From contig QXEO01000546.1 in the NCBI GenBank assembly GCA_007115705.1, positions 7,988,570-8,052,569 of the forward strand: a DNA stretch of 64,000 nt, read 5' to 3'. Position numbers and translations under genes: made by a program. Origin of the DNA: Dactylis glomerata (lineage: Eukaryota > Streptophyta > Magnoliopsida > Poales > Poaceae). This document shows, in pieces, positions 24,882-35,809 of this stretch (the first letter of the stretch is position 1; each line of letters begins with the position of its first letter). Below the pieces are notes generated by a model that was not told the DNA's origin, did not search any database, and worked only from the letters and a program-made list of their open reading frames with translations.

Positions 24882-25322
24882 CTATGCGTCCTCTGGCTCA
24901 GGTCCCAGGGATGCGTATTTGTCGAGGAAGCACTCGCAGAGGTCCCTCCAGGACGAAATGGACCTTGGCGGCAGCCTGCAGAGCCACCGGCGAGGCTCTC
25001 CCTTTGTAGCCATCATGAACCAACTGGCCATGACACGCCCGTCGCCTCCAGCCGACCGAATACTGGCCGCGTATTGCTGCAAGAACTCCACGGGATCGGA
25101 GGTTCCATCGTAACGCGCACCAATATCCGGCCTGAAGCGAGTCGGCCACGTTGCACGGCGAAGGGGCCCGGCGAGCGCCACGAAGCCCTCAAAGCCGAGG
25201 TCACCGACCGCTGGCTCACCCTCCCCAATGGCCTCCAGGCCATCGAGGGCTTGAAGGCATTCTCGACGACGGCTCGCGTAGACAGTGCGAAGGCGAAGAT
25301 GGTGACGGCGATTGTCACCCAT
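24882..25322 (-). pseudogene. gag: Element B truncated gag
   Basis: 146 codons starting about 30 bp inside the PBS. The C-terminal half is a clear Retrotrans_gag start: WPTRFRPDIGARYDGTSDP, then FLQQYAASIRSAGGD, ASWFMMATKGEPRRWLCRLP and SWRDLCECFLDKYASLG. It stops where the second half of capsid should begin, and no nucleocapsid or pol follows. Such 5' gag remnants often hold packaging signals in non-autonomous derivatives, which could explain why it was kept. Confidence 0.8.
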
Positions 25323-25354
25323 GTCGAAGAAGATCTAGAAGAAAACACACCACA

Positions 25355-25374
25355 GCCCCCTACCTGGCGCGCCA
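25355..25374 (-). other. Element B primer-binding site
   Basis: On the minus strand TGGCGCGCCAGGTAGGGGGC, two bases from the 5' LTR end; a PBS type seen in Tat-lineage gypsy elements. Confidence 0.8.
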
Positions 25375-25376
25375 AA

Positions 25377-26284
25377 TGTCGATGGATTTCATGTCGCAAG
25401 AACACGGGGTACCGCGCGACGAACCCAAATATTCGAACGCAGGGGGCTGAACGTGGGAGATCTTGGATCACAATGAAACACGGTGGCGGAAGCCTCGAGT
25501 CATCGAACGCACAACACACTGCAGAGAGGGACGCCGAGCTTTACCCAGGTTCAGGGCCCTCGTGGTGAGGTAAAACCCCTACTTCCTGCCTTCTTGTATT
25601 ACGACGCGATACCTCGCGAGGAGTACAAGGCCTTGATTACAGAGCTCTAGCTAGCCGGAGGTAGAAGAACCAACTTAGCCTAGCTAGCAGCCCGGAGATG
25701 AAGATCCGATCCCCTCCAAGGGGTGGCCTCCCCTCCTTTTATAGCACCAAGGTCCTCCTTCCCCTTATCTTCTTGGGGAAGGGGTTGCCACACACGGCCA
25801 AGGAGGGAGGACAGCTGTCGACTTTATTCTTCCGTGGACGTAGTCTTCGTAGAGCAGTGGCGCCGGTCCATAGGAGTAGGTGGAGGAAGCTGACGTCTTC
25901 CTCTGGCACCCTGCACCGTCGACACTATTTTTAGGGGGGTGGCCAACAACCACTTCTCTGCTTTATGCAGGCACAGCGAAAGTTGGTCTCCTCCCTGTCG
26001 GGGATAGCGTGGGCGGTACGCGGTCTTCTGCCCTTCATCTTCTTGCTCTGCACGCAAACGTGCTGAGCTGACGTGGACGTGGTCCCTCCCCTCACCAGCG
26101 GAAGCTCGTGAGGAGGTCTTCTGGTCCTTAGCGGTTTTGGTCGTCGTTCTCCTCATGAGGCGCCTCCTCATGAGGGTCTTCTCCACCAGCTTCGGTCGTC
26201 GTTTCACCCCTGGGCCGAAGCTGGGCCGTTGAAGAGGCCCAGGAGCAGGTGGAACGGGATACCCCGGTATCCAGAACACCGACA
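25377..26284 (-). repeat. Element B 5' LTR
   Basis: 908 bp, bounded TGTCG...CGACA. On the minus strand it has a TATA box (CTATAAAAGGAGGGG; plus 25737-25743). It matches 1-411 and 19920-20039. The near-terminal repeat CTCATGAGGCGCCTCCTCATGAGG (26151 area) is the site where A inserted in the other copy. Confidence 0.93.
25737..25743 (-). promoter_or_regulatory. TATA box of element B 5' LTR
   Basis: TATAAAA on the minus strand within a purine-rich context; drives B transcription toward the gag remnant. Confidence 0.65.
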
Positions 26285-26285
26285 G

Positions 26286-28410
26286 CTAGGTTCTTCGAAG
26301 TCCATATCGTCTAGGGATTCATCGCTGCCACCTTCCCCCGCGTTGAAGAGCACATCGGTGTTTCCGCATTCCGCAATGGCACAGGCACACTGGCGAACTT
26401 GACTTGATCGACGCTGCTCAAGCCGCCCTCGCGGAGATGCTCTAGCTGGTCCAGGCTGATGCCATGGTACCACGAGAGCACAAAGGATAGGGCCTGTTCG
26501 GTGCTGGCTCGGGCCGCGGACTCGTTCCAGATGTCAACCCGGTTTGACACGAGCGACATCCATCGGAGAAGCTATTCGGCGTCATCAGGTTCTGCTCGCC
26601 CAGGCCATAGAACCTCGAAGACAGAGGCAACGGCCGTGCGCAGCTGCGACCCCAGTCTAGCCGCAGGCTGGAGCCGACCTTTGATCGACGCCATCAACTC
26701 CTCCGAGGAGAGTTTAGCCTTGGGGTTCTCATGGCGGACGATATGGTACTCCGCCCGGCACTCCTCCACCGCGGCTGCCGCATCCTTGGCAGAGTCGGGG
26801 CAGGCCTCTGCAAGAGCGACAAGTAAGAACTGAGATGGCGCATAGGAGCAAAAGTGGAGAAGCGGGTCCACCTTCTTCGCCTTGGGGGGAAGCAGGTCCT
26901 TCACCGCCGGCCCTGTCTACTTTTGTTTCTGGGCTGGCTCGGGCGGAGCCGGATGAGTCCTCTTCTTGGGGCCAGCCGTCCCGCCTCCAGGTGTCTCCAG
27001 GGCGGCCGGCTCCGGAGCAGCCGGAGGCTGCTCTGGAGAATCCGGCACATCCACGATCAGAGAGATCTTACCTCTAGCGGCGGCCGCTGCGGCTACATGA
27101 AGAGTTGTCACCCTGAGGGCAGCAGACGGCTCTAGTTCATCATCATCCTCAGACCAGTCTCTTAAGGAGGAGGGACATGGGGACTTACTGGAGTGGCTGA
27201 GGGATTCTCCCTGCTCCTTCGGCTCCTCACTCTCATCGTCGTCATCAGTGGCACCTGAGCCCTCTGTAGCGGCACTGGAGCCGGCGTCATCATCGTCATC
27301 CCAGATGACCTCGTCGTCTGAGTGCATATTGTCGGCGGCAAAGCCGGCCTAGCGCATGGCTAGGTTCTCTACAGTCTATAGAGCAAACAAGTTCTTCTCA
27401 AGCCGGGCAAAATTAGTCAAACAAGCGACGCCCCAAGATTAAGGAAATAGAAGTCGAATCGGGGAAACATACCTTTGCAGCCTGATTGTTGCGGTCATAA
27501 GGCTTGAAGCCCCATGCCCATGTGGCGGGAAGCTTGACCTCGGCGATCTTGTTTGCCTTCTGCGCCACCACCACCGCGGACAGCGCCTTGGAGGAGTGCC
27601 GGATGGGATCTCTGTTAGACCCCAAGAAGCACATCTTGTGCGACCAGCGCTGAAGAGGCGACACGCGGGGGTCAAGGAAGGCGAGCAGGAGGTCCGACGG
27701 CTTCAGGTTGCCCTCTGCCTAAAGGGCGATGATCCGCTAAAGAATTTTGACCATGTCCGGGCCAGGGCTCAGAAGAGAGGCGCTCCATCTGTCGCGCTCG
27801 CCCGGACCTCCCGCATTGAAGGGGGCAGGTTGACATGGTCGACGTCCTTCTTCAGATTGTTCACATAGAAGAAGGAACATTGCCATTTCTTGCAAGACTC
27901 TTTCCCCTTCAGCCCCAGCAATCCAGCGGTTTTGCGGGCATAGAAGGAAGCCGTCCCGCATGTCACCGGGATCGAGTCTACCGTCTGGGTCTTGAAGTAG
28001 AGCAGTCGCTGGAACAGCTCGACGCTGGGCCAGATGCACAGATATGCCTTGCAGAGGGTGGCGAACATGGACAAAGTTATCATCGCATTCGCCCCAATAT
28101 GAAGCGGTTGCAGATGGAAGTCATCCAAGAACTACCGCAGGAAGTTGCTCGCGGGCAGCGCGAAGCCCCTTCAGAAATGCTCGAAGAAGACCACTGCTTC
28201 TCCGGGCTGGGGCGCGGGCACCATCTTGCCGCCGGCCGGGTGGCAACCCACAAGATCTGCAGACGGGAGTACCCTACCTTGGCATAGCATCTCGATCCTC
28301 TTCTCCTTCACCCAGGAACCCTCCCAGGATCCGTTGGGTAAAGGGGCTGGGGCGGTGCCCCCGCCCAACGCGGCGCCCTTGCCCTTCTGCCGAGGCGCCT
28401 TCGGAGCCAT
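26286..28410 (-). pseudogene. Antisense gene of element C: PF04195-like domain, intron, acidic region
   Basis: The ATG is at 28410 on the minus strand, antisense to C. Exon 1 (28410-27473) encodes a basic leader and a domain of the plant 'putative gypsy type transposon' kind (FHLQPLHIGANAMITLSMFA; later KCQ-W-C-type aromatic segment and WAWGFKPYDRNNQ). Exon 2 (27375 downward) gives a strongly acidic DDE segment, a Pro/Ala-rich linker and a segment with FLLVALAEACPDSAKDAA, ending near DESLDDMDFEEPS where B is inserted. Breaks: TGA 28171, a one-base shift near 27770, TAGs near 27737 and 27720, one at about 27350, and two in exon 2 (about 26914 and 26570), plus a late shift near 26350. CAG or CGA would restore all of the stops. 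The gene is cut by B. Confidence 0.7.
27376..27472 (-). other. Intron in the antisense gene of C
   Basis: On the minus strand AAAG|GTATGTTTCC starts the intron and CTCTATAG|ACT ends it (97 bp). The flanking frames differ (27473 and 27375 lie in different phases), and the splice joins them exactly between codons. This is strong support for a real intron. Confidence 0.75.
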
Positions 28411-29020
28411 CCTGGTGCGGATATGTATGAATGGAATGGCGGCGGGAGGAGTTTGAAACCCTAGTCTGGTTAGGCGAAGCTTTCGAGCCAGAGAAATCTG
28501 CGGCAAGCGTGCGGCCGAGGGAAGAGGAGAAGCAAGCAACTGGTAACTTGCACCCACGAACGGTCCCCGTGTTTAAAAGGAAGAAGGCGGGCGCCAACGG
28601 ATCAGTTGTGCACATCACCCATGATGTGTTGGCAACTATTCCCTTCGTCACGCGCCATGTCGATGCACGGAGTTAGCAACCACCACGGTTGCCACACAAG
28701 ATTGGGGGACCAGAGCCGACGGGACGTGACGCTGCGGTGCGCGAACAAGTGGCGCCTGGGTCCAAGGCCCGAGAGAACAAGTCCTGAGGAAGCGGACACC
28801 AGCTGGCGGCCATGAGGCAGCCCCCAACCGGTTCGGTCCTGGAGCTGGCACATCCCGAGACGGCCGACGATACTCCACGAGACTTGACCTCAAGATCGAC
28901 AGCTTCCCCGCCGGACGAGAGACCTTGGGACTTCGACGGATGCGAGCCAACTTCGGCGAGGAATAGAACCCACCAAAGCCCCATGCTATCCCATGAGACT
29001 TCGCCAGTTTCAAGGGCTAG
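28411..29020. other. Element C region between antisense gene start and 3' LTR, with PPT
   Basis: Noncoding on both strands. 28700-29020 resembles 50640-50914 of element F (shared CGAGACGGCC, ACTTGACCTC, GGGACTTCGACGG). It ends in a weak PPT, CAGTTTCAAGGGCTAG, at the LTR. It probably contains the promoter of the antisense gene. Confidence 0.55.
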
Positions 29021-29740
29021 TGTCGTGGGGATGACTATCTGGGTAGGCCAAGGGCAGAACCATCTCCCGGCTGACCCAGGGATCATCGCGACATTTGACG
29101 AAGGAGGCCAGCTTCGACCAAGGAGCCGGCTGTGCCAGCAGCCGGCTGACGTCCTCCCCATTGGAGGCCCGAGCTAGAGAAGACGACGAAAACCTTCAAC
29201 CGATGCTTTATTAAAGGTGGCAGGGTCCCGACAAGATCGACACAGGCTGGAGACCAGCGTGACGCCAGCCACGCATAGCCTCCACCAACCACACCGGGCA
29301 AGCCCCTCCTCCACGAAAGGATCTGAGGCAGACCGAGGGCATATACCCCGGATATGCCGGTCCAAGAGTAAAAGGTGCTTTATAAAGCGGCCTGCGCCCA
29401 GGCAGAGGGCCAGAGAAGAGCGGGACCCATGCCAAGACCGCAGCCACGGGGAAGCCGGCAGCCAGGCAGCCGGAAGACGAAACTATAACCAGGCCCCCGC
29501 CTATATAAGGGGGCCTGGACCCTTAGAGTAGGAAGATCGAACCCTTCTTCTTCTTCCTGTAGACAACACAGCTCAAGGAGCACTGTAAGCCACATGTGCT
29601 AAGAATAAAGACTAAGGCAGGAAGTAGGGGTACGTGCTTGTGTCATCACTACCCAATCTCGAGCCGGACCCATCATTGCACTCCGTCAAGCCCCTCCGTT
29701 AAGCCATCCCTATGGCTACTGTCCTCAAAATACCACGACA
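29021..29740 (+). repeat. Element C 3' LTR
   Basis: 720 bp from TGTCGTGGGGATGAC to ATACCACGACA, with TATATAA at 29502-29508. It contains the inverted pair AGCCGGCTG...CAGCCGGCT also found in F. Sequence after 29740 is copia integrase. Confidence 0.85.
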
Positions 29741-31912
29741 ATCGTTACCTTGTGACCTTTACTGATGATTTGAGTAGATATGGGTATATCTACTTGATGA
29801 AACATAAGTCTGAAACTTTTGAAAAGTTCAAGGAGTTTCAGAAAGAGGTCGAAAATCAACTCGATAGAAAGATCAAGCAACTTCGTTCTGACCAAGGGTG
29901 CGAGTATCTGAGTTTCGAGTTTGAGGCACATCTCAGGGCATGTGGAATTGTGCCACACTGTATGCCAGCTGGAACGCCGTAGTGTAACGGCATGTATGAG
30001 CGATGTAACCGCACCCTGCTTGATAGTGTAAGGTCCAGGATGTCTCTTTCTGACTTGTCGATATCGTTTTGGGGTTATGTGTTAGAAACTGCTGCATTCA
30101 TCCTTGATAGGGCGCCGTCCAAGTCCGTGGAGACAACACCATATGAGCTATGGCATGGCAAGAAGCCTAAGTTGTCGTTCCTTCGGGTTTGGGGTTGCGA
30201 GACATATGTAAAGAAGTTACAGCCTAACAAACTTGAAACGAAAGCGGAAAATGCATCTTTGTAGGATATACAAGGGATACCCTTCGGTATACCTTCTACC
30301 ATCCGGCCAAAGGCAAAACTTTTGTTGCCAAGATTAGAGATTTTCTCGAGAAAGAGTTTCTCATGAGAGACGTAACTGGAAGGAAGATCGAGCTTGACAA
30401 GATCGATGACCCCTCACTAGAAGTATCGAGTAGCACAACGGAAGCACTTCCTGATGTGCCCTCTATCGAAGAGGAAGAAGGAGCCCTGATGAAAATCAGG
30501 GTACTCTCGTTAAGCAGGGTGAACGCAGGTCTGCACGACTCCGCAAATCCCCGGAGTGGTTTGGGAATCATGTACTCTCGGTCATGTTGACTGACCAAGA
30601 CGAACCTACTACCTACAAGGAAGCGATGGAAGGACCCGGGCCCGAGAAATGGCTCGAAGCCATGAAATCCGAAATAAGATCTATGTATGACAACCAAGTA
30701 TGGACCTTGGTAGACATTCCCAGCGACCGGAAAGCCATTGAGAATAAATGGATCTTCAAGAAAATGACTGACGCGGACGGTAATGTAACCGTCTACAAAG
30801 CTCGACTTGTCGCGAAAGGTTTCCGACAAATTCAAGGAGTTGACTATGATGAGACATTCTCTCTCGTAGCAATGCTAAAGTCTATTCGGATTTTGTTAGC
30901 TATTGCTGCTTATTTCGATTATGAAATATGGCAAATGGACATCAAAACCGCCTTTCTCAATGGCAACATTGATGAGGAATTGTACATGGTACAACCAGAG
31001 TGTTTTGTCGATCCTAAGAATGCTAATAAAGTATGCAAGCATCAAAGGTCCATCTATGGACTAAAGCAAGCATCTCGGAGCTGAAATCTTTGTTTTGATG
31101 AGGTCATCAAAGGTTTTGGATTTGTTCAAAACACCGAAGAGTCCTGCATTTACAAGAAGATGAGTGGGAGCTCATTTTCATTACTGGTACTATATGTGGA
31201 CGACATATTGCCGATAGGGAATGATGTGCAAATGCTTAACATTGTGAAGGAATATTTGAACAACTTTTCGATGAAAGATATGGGTGAAGCTGCATACGTA
31301 TTAGGCATTAAGATCTATAGAGACAGATCAAGGCGCCTATTAGATTTAAGTCAAAGTACTTACCTTGACAAGGTTCTGAAGAGGTTCAGAATGGAAAATT
31401 CCAAGAAAGGAAATTTGCCAATTGTCAAGGGTACAAGGTTTAGTGTGACTCATAGCCCAACGACAGCAATGGAGAAGAGTGTGATGTGAAGCATCCCCTA
31501 TGCCTCAGCCATAGGCTCCATCATGTATGCTATTCTAAGTACTAGACCTGATGTAGCTTTGGCTCTTAGCTTGACGAGCCATTATCAAAGTAACCTAGGT
31601 ATGAGTCATTGGACTGCGGTTAAGTTTATCCTGAAGTTCCTGAGAAAAACAAATGATATGGTCCTAGTCTACGGAGGAAGCAATGTAGAGCTCAGTGTAA
31701 AAGGTTATGTTAGCACAAACTACAAAGCTGACTCAGATGACAAGAAATCTCAGACAAGATATGTATTCTTGGTGAATGGAGGTGTGGTGAGTTGGAGAAG
31801 CTGCAAGCAGATGCTGAAAGGTAAGTCTACAATGGAGTCGGAGTACATTGCCGCTGCTGATGTGGCAAATGAAGCTATTTGGCCACAGAAGTTCATCCTC
31901 AAGCTTGGAGTG
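29741..31912 (+). pseudogene. pol: Element G: Ty1/copia integrase and reverse transcriptase, broken
   Basis: 29741-30264: the end of the integrase core and its C-terminus (RYLVTFTDDLSRYGYIYLM, LRSDQG, NGMYERCNRTLLD, TPYELWHGKKP), with a TAG at 29980-29982 where CAG is usual. 30265-30583: linker with frameshifts. 30584-31489: RT with AMEGPGPEKWLEAMKSEI, KARLVAKGF, QMDIKTAFLNG and the active-site YVDD (LLVLYVDDI), broken by TGA 31082-31084 where TGG is usual. 31523-31912: RNase H start with STRPDVALALSL and STMESEYIAAAD. Element D interrupts it in the RNase H after KLG. This is the outermost host element of the window. Confidence 0.88.
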
Positions 31913-33556
31913 TGATACGTCTCAAACGTATCCATAATTTTTGAGGCTCCATGCTTGTTTTTACATCATTTGCTTAGTGTTTCGTTACACTTCATGGCAC
32001 TTTTATGCATTTTCCGGAACTAACCTATTAACAAGTCGCCACAGTGCCAGTTCCCTGTTTTTTGTTGTTTTTGTGTTTCAGAAAAGTTACACAGGAAATA
32101 TTCTCGGAATTGGACGAAACCAAAGCCAGTCACCCAGAATTTCACCGAAGCTTCCAGAGAACCGAAGAGGAGACGGAGTGGGGCCACGAGGGCCCCACAC
32201 AACAGGGCGGCATGGCCTGGCCCCTGGCTGCGCCCTCTACATGTGAGGTCGCCTCGGTCCACTCCTGACGATGCCCCTTCGCCTATAAAGACCCTCCGAC
32301 GGGAAAAACCTAAATACCCGATCACTTTTCCAGAACACATCGTGATCCGCCGCCGCCGTCGACCCGAAGATTGGGAGGGTCCAGAAGCTGTTCCCGGCAC
32401 CATGCCGGAGAGGGGAATCGCCACCGGAGGTCTTCTTCATCGCCATGCTTGCCTCCGGCGCGATGAGTGAGTAGTCTACCTTGGACTATGGGTCCATAGC
32501 AGTAGCTAGATGGTTGTCTTCTCCACCATGTGCTTCATGTTTAGATCTCATGAGCTGCCCTAGATGATTGAGATCACCGTTATGTAATTCTACATGTTTG
32601 GTTTGTTGGGATCCGATGAATATTGGCGTTATGCTTGAGTTGAAGTACTGAAATTTATCTTATGTTATCTCTATGTTGTTTATGATCTTGCATGCTCTCC
32701 GTTGTTAGTAGCTATCTTGGCCGAGTAGTTGCTAGTGACTCCAAGAGGGGGTATTTATGCTCGATAGTGGGTTCATGCCTCTATTTAATCTGGGGGAGTG
32801 ACATAAACCTCTAAGGTTGTAGATGTGTTGTTGCTATTAGGGGGAAAATAACATTCATATGCTCGAGAGTATATGCTTTGTTTACATTACACACTTTGCT
32901 TAATGCAATTATCTGTTGTTCGCAACTTAATACTTGTGGAGTTCTCGGATTGATTCGCCACAAGTGGATTATTAGTCATAGATGCAGTTGGATGGCGGTC
33001 TATGTATTTTGTTGTAATGCCCAGAGTAAATCTCATAGTGATCCTCTCATCATATGCACGTTGTCTTTATTCTATCAATTGCCCAACTGCAATTTGTTTA
33101 CCCAGCATGTGTTATTTTATCTTATGGAGAGACACCACTAGTGAACTGTGGACCCCGATCCTATTTCCATTATATTGCTATCACCTGTTTACTTTACTCG
33201 CTTTGTTTACTTTACTCGCATACTATTACTATTTTCCACTTGATAAGCTCATTCCTTTGTTTCAAGCAAACCGGTGAGATTGACAACCTCATCGTAAGTT
33301 GGGAGCAAAGTATTTGGTTGTGTTGTGTGCAGGTTCCGCGTTGCAGTTGGCAAAGCAAAGCTTGGACGAGGCGCCTTATAAATTGTCCGGAGCTGTCGCA
33401 AGCTAGCAAGCATCACCTTCAGTCGTTTGGCTTCTTCCCCTTCGGATCAATAAACCTTGGTTTCTTACTGAGGGAAAACCTTGCTGCTATATTCATCATA
33501 CCTTCCTCTTGGGGTTCCCAACTGGACGGTGAACATTAACCGTACCGCAAGCATCA
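31913..33556 (+). repeat. Element D 5' LTR
   Basis: Near-identical to 38739-40383. It opens with the palindromic ATACGT...ACGTAT context. TATAAAG is at 32284-32290 with a GC-rich leader downstream. It ends CGCAAGCATCA. Confidence 0.94.
32284..32290 (+). promoter_or_regulatory. TATA box of element D 5' LTR
   Basis: TATAAAG after TTCGCC; repeated at 39110-39116 in the 3' LTR. Confidence 0.6.
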
Positions 33557-33565
33557 AGAATTTTC

Positions 33566-33583
33566 TGGCGCCGTTGCCGGGGA
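33566..33583 (+). other. Element D primer-binding site
   Basis: TGGCGCCGTTGCCGGGGA, the PBS typical of Athila-lineage elements, nine bases after the LTR. Confidence 0.9.
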
Positions 33584-33744
33584 GGAAAAAGAAGACTTCT
33601 GCAAGGGGAGTTTCGCACGCACATCCTTTACTATGTTTTAAGTTTTGCTTTACTTTATTTTTACTTGCATCATTTTATCAAAAACCCAAAAAAATTAGAA
33701 TCCTTGATAGTTATTTTTACTTGTCTGCTTTTAGTTTTGCTAAA

Positions 33745-35127
33745 ATGGCTACTCCTGAAAACACCAAGTTGTGTGATTTTACTAGCACGAACAATAGTGA
33801 CTTTATCTGCACTCCTATTGCGCCACCTGCTCCTGCTGCAAATTTTTATGAGATTAAACCAGCTTTATTGAACCTTGTTATGAAAGAGCAATTTTCTAGT
33901 GCTGGTACTGATGATGCTGCAGCTCATCTCAACAATTTTGTTGAGCTATGTGAGATGCAAAAATATAAGGATGTTGAGAGTGATATTATTAAGCTTAAGT
34001 TGTTTCCTTTTTCTTTGAGAGGAAAAGCTAAGGATTGGTTGCTGTCTTTGACTAAGAATAGTATTGATTCATGGGCTAAGTGTAAGGATGCTTTCATTGG
34101 TAGATATTATCCTCCTGCTAAGATTATAGCTTTGCGTAGCAATATTATGAAGTTTAGCCAGTTTGATAATGAACATGTTGCTCAAGCTTGGGAAAGAATG
34201 AAATCTATGATAAAGAATTGTTCCACTCATGGATTGACTACTTGGATGATTGTTCAAACTTTTTATGCAGGACTGAATTTTTCTTCGAGGAACCTACTTG
34301 ATTCAGCTATTGGAGGCACTTTTATGTCCCTTACCTAGGGCGCCGCAACCAAACTCCTCGACAATATGATGGTAAATTACTCCGAATGGCACACCGAGAG
34401 AGCTCCACAAGGTAAGAAGGTAAATTCTGTTGAGGAAACCTCTTCCTTGAGTGATAAGATTGATACCATTATGGCTATGCTTGCTAATGATATGACTCAT
34501 GTTGATCCTAATAATGTTCCTTTGGCCTCTTTGGTTGCTCAAGAAGAGCATGTTGATGTGAACTTCATTAGAAATAATAATTTTAACAACAATGCTTATA
34601 GGAACAATTTTGCTAGTAACAATTATAGGCCGTATCCTTCTACCAATAGTAATGGTTATGGTAACTCTTATGGTAATTCCTCTAACAACACTAGGGCCGC
34701 GCCCTCTGAACTAGAAGTCATGCTCAAAGACTTCATGGTTAAACAAACTGCTTTTAACAAGTCTGTTGAGGAAAAGTTAGGCAAAATTGATATTCTTGCT
34801 TCTAAAGTTGATAGCCTTGTTCATGATGTTGAACTTCTAAAATTAAAAGTGTTGCCTAATGATGTGAAAGAGAACAATGTTTTTGCTACTACTAATTCTA
34901 TCCAAGTTAGAATTGATGAAAATGTTAGATTGTTAGCAGAATTGCATGCTATATGGGAAAGAGAGGATGAGATTGCTAGGAATATGAAAGTTTGTACTAT
35001 TACTACCTCTAATGATGTTGTTCCTAATGCTAGCAATCCTCTTACTTTGATTGTTGTAGAGAAAACTCCCACTCCTTGTGTTAAAAAGCCTAAAACTGCT
35101 AAAACTTTTTTCTCAAAAGAGTGCTGA
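33745..35127 (+). pseudogene. gag: Element D gag with one premature stop
   Basis: From the ATG at 33745 (MATPENTKLCDF) the capsid region reads AAAHLNNFVELCEMQKYKDV, LKLFPFSLRGKAKDWLLSL and AFIGRYYPPAKIIALRSNI, typical of Athila gag. A TAG at 34336-34338 interrupts it (CAG would fit); the same frame then continues through an Asn-rich linker to a coiled segment (VEEKLGKIDILASKVDSLVHD) and stops at 35125-35127. No CCHC knuckle, as usual in this lineage. One stop in 460 codons: nearly intact. Confidence 0.85.
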
Positions 35128-35809
35128 AATTTTTCGGAGTGTAGGAGATGATAGCTCTATTTCCTTTCATGATTTTGATGTTGATGGCTGCAATATATCT
35201 GAAGTTATTTTGTTCTTGCAAAAGCTTGCTTTGACTCCCAATGCTAGTTCTTTAAATATTGCTTTTACTAAGCATATTACCAATGCTCTTATGAAAACTA
35301 GGGATGAAAAGTTGAAGCAAAAAGCTTCTGTTCCCAAGAAGTTAGAAGATGGTTGGGAACCCATCATTGATATGCATGTTAATGGTTTTGATTGTCATGC
35401 TTTATGTGATCTAGGTGCTAGTATTTCTATTATGCCTAGAAAAATTTATGACATGCTTGATTTACCACCGCTTGAAAAGTGTTATTATGATGTTCCTATT
35501 GCTGATGTTGCTAGGAAGAATCCTTTGGGAAGAATTAATGATGTTCTTATTATGGTTAACAATAACCTTGTTCCCGTTGATTTTCTTGTCATGGATGTTG
35601 AATGCAATACTTCATGTCCTATTATTTTGGGAAGACCCTTTCTTCGAACTGTAGGTGCCATCATTGATATGAGGGAAGGCACCATCAAATATCAATTCCC
35701 ACTTAAGAAAGGTATGGAACACTTCCCTAGGAAAAGAAAGAAATTAGTTTTTTACTCTATTCTTAGAGCAAATTATGAGCTTGATGCTTCATCACTTGAT
35801 ATTACTTGA
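35078..35809 (+). CDS. pro: Element D aspartic protease
   Basis: 243 codons overlapping the gag end in another frame. The motifs are LEDGWEPIIDMHVNGFDCHALCDLGAS (active site D-L-G-A-S) and, 100 residues on, CPIILGRPFL (the ILGR flap/second motif). In related elements gag and protease normally share one frame, so the overlap probably reflects a one-base indel near 35110 rather than programmed frameshifting. The ORF ends DASSLDIT where RT should follow. Confidence 0.8.
   Translation: MLKSLKLLKLFSQKSAEIFRSVGDDSSISFHDFDVDGCNISEVILFLQKLALTPNASSLNIAFTKHITNALMKTRDEKLKQKASVPKKLEDGWEPIIDMHVNGFDCHALCDLGASISIMPRKIYDMLDLPPLEKCYYDVPIADVARKNPLGRINDVLIMVNNNLVPVDFLVMDVECNTSCPIILGRPFLRTVGAIIDMREGTIKYQFPLKKGMEHFPRKRKKLVFYSILRANYELDASSLDIT

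Larger units (their letters stand above)
1..26284 (-). mobile_element. Element B: Tat-type Ty3/gypsy, non-autonomous, with antisense gene; left end outside window
   Basis: An LTR element read on the minus strand. The 3' LTR occupies 1-411 plus 19920-20039 (split by element A and starting left of the window), the internal region is 20040-25376 and the 5' LTR is 25377-26284. A tRNA-type PBS and a PPT lie at the expected internal borders. The internal region is only about 5.3 kb. It keeps the N-terminal part of gag beside the 5' LTR and a long gene on the opposite strand beside the 3' LTR; protease, RT, RNase H and integrase are absent. The plan matches large LTR derivatives of the Tat lineage, which are known to carry extra antisense ORFs after pol. 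B interrupts element C at 26284/26285; the right flank is GCTAG and the left target copy is outside the window. Confidence 0.85.
26285..29740 (+). mobile_element. Element C: 3' part of a Tat-type Ty3/gypsy element
   Basis: Only the region after pol and the 3' LTR (29021-29740) are in the window; the rest lies beyond the insertion of B, left of the window. The LTR resembles that of F (same TGTCGTGGGGATGAC start, CCTATATAAGGGGG box, CCACGACA end), so C and F are related. The internal part carries a gene on the opposite strand. C is inserted in the integrase region of copia element G; the right flank is ATCGT. Confidence 0.85.

Noticed and set aside
35078..35127. Programmed gag-protease frameshift in D
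   Set aside because: Related elements normally have gag and protease in one frame, and I see no slippery heptamer with a pseudoknot; a single-base indel is simpler.
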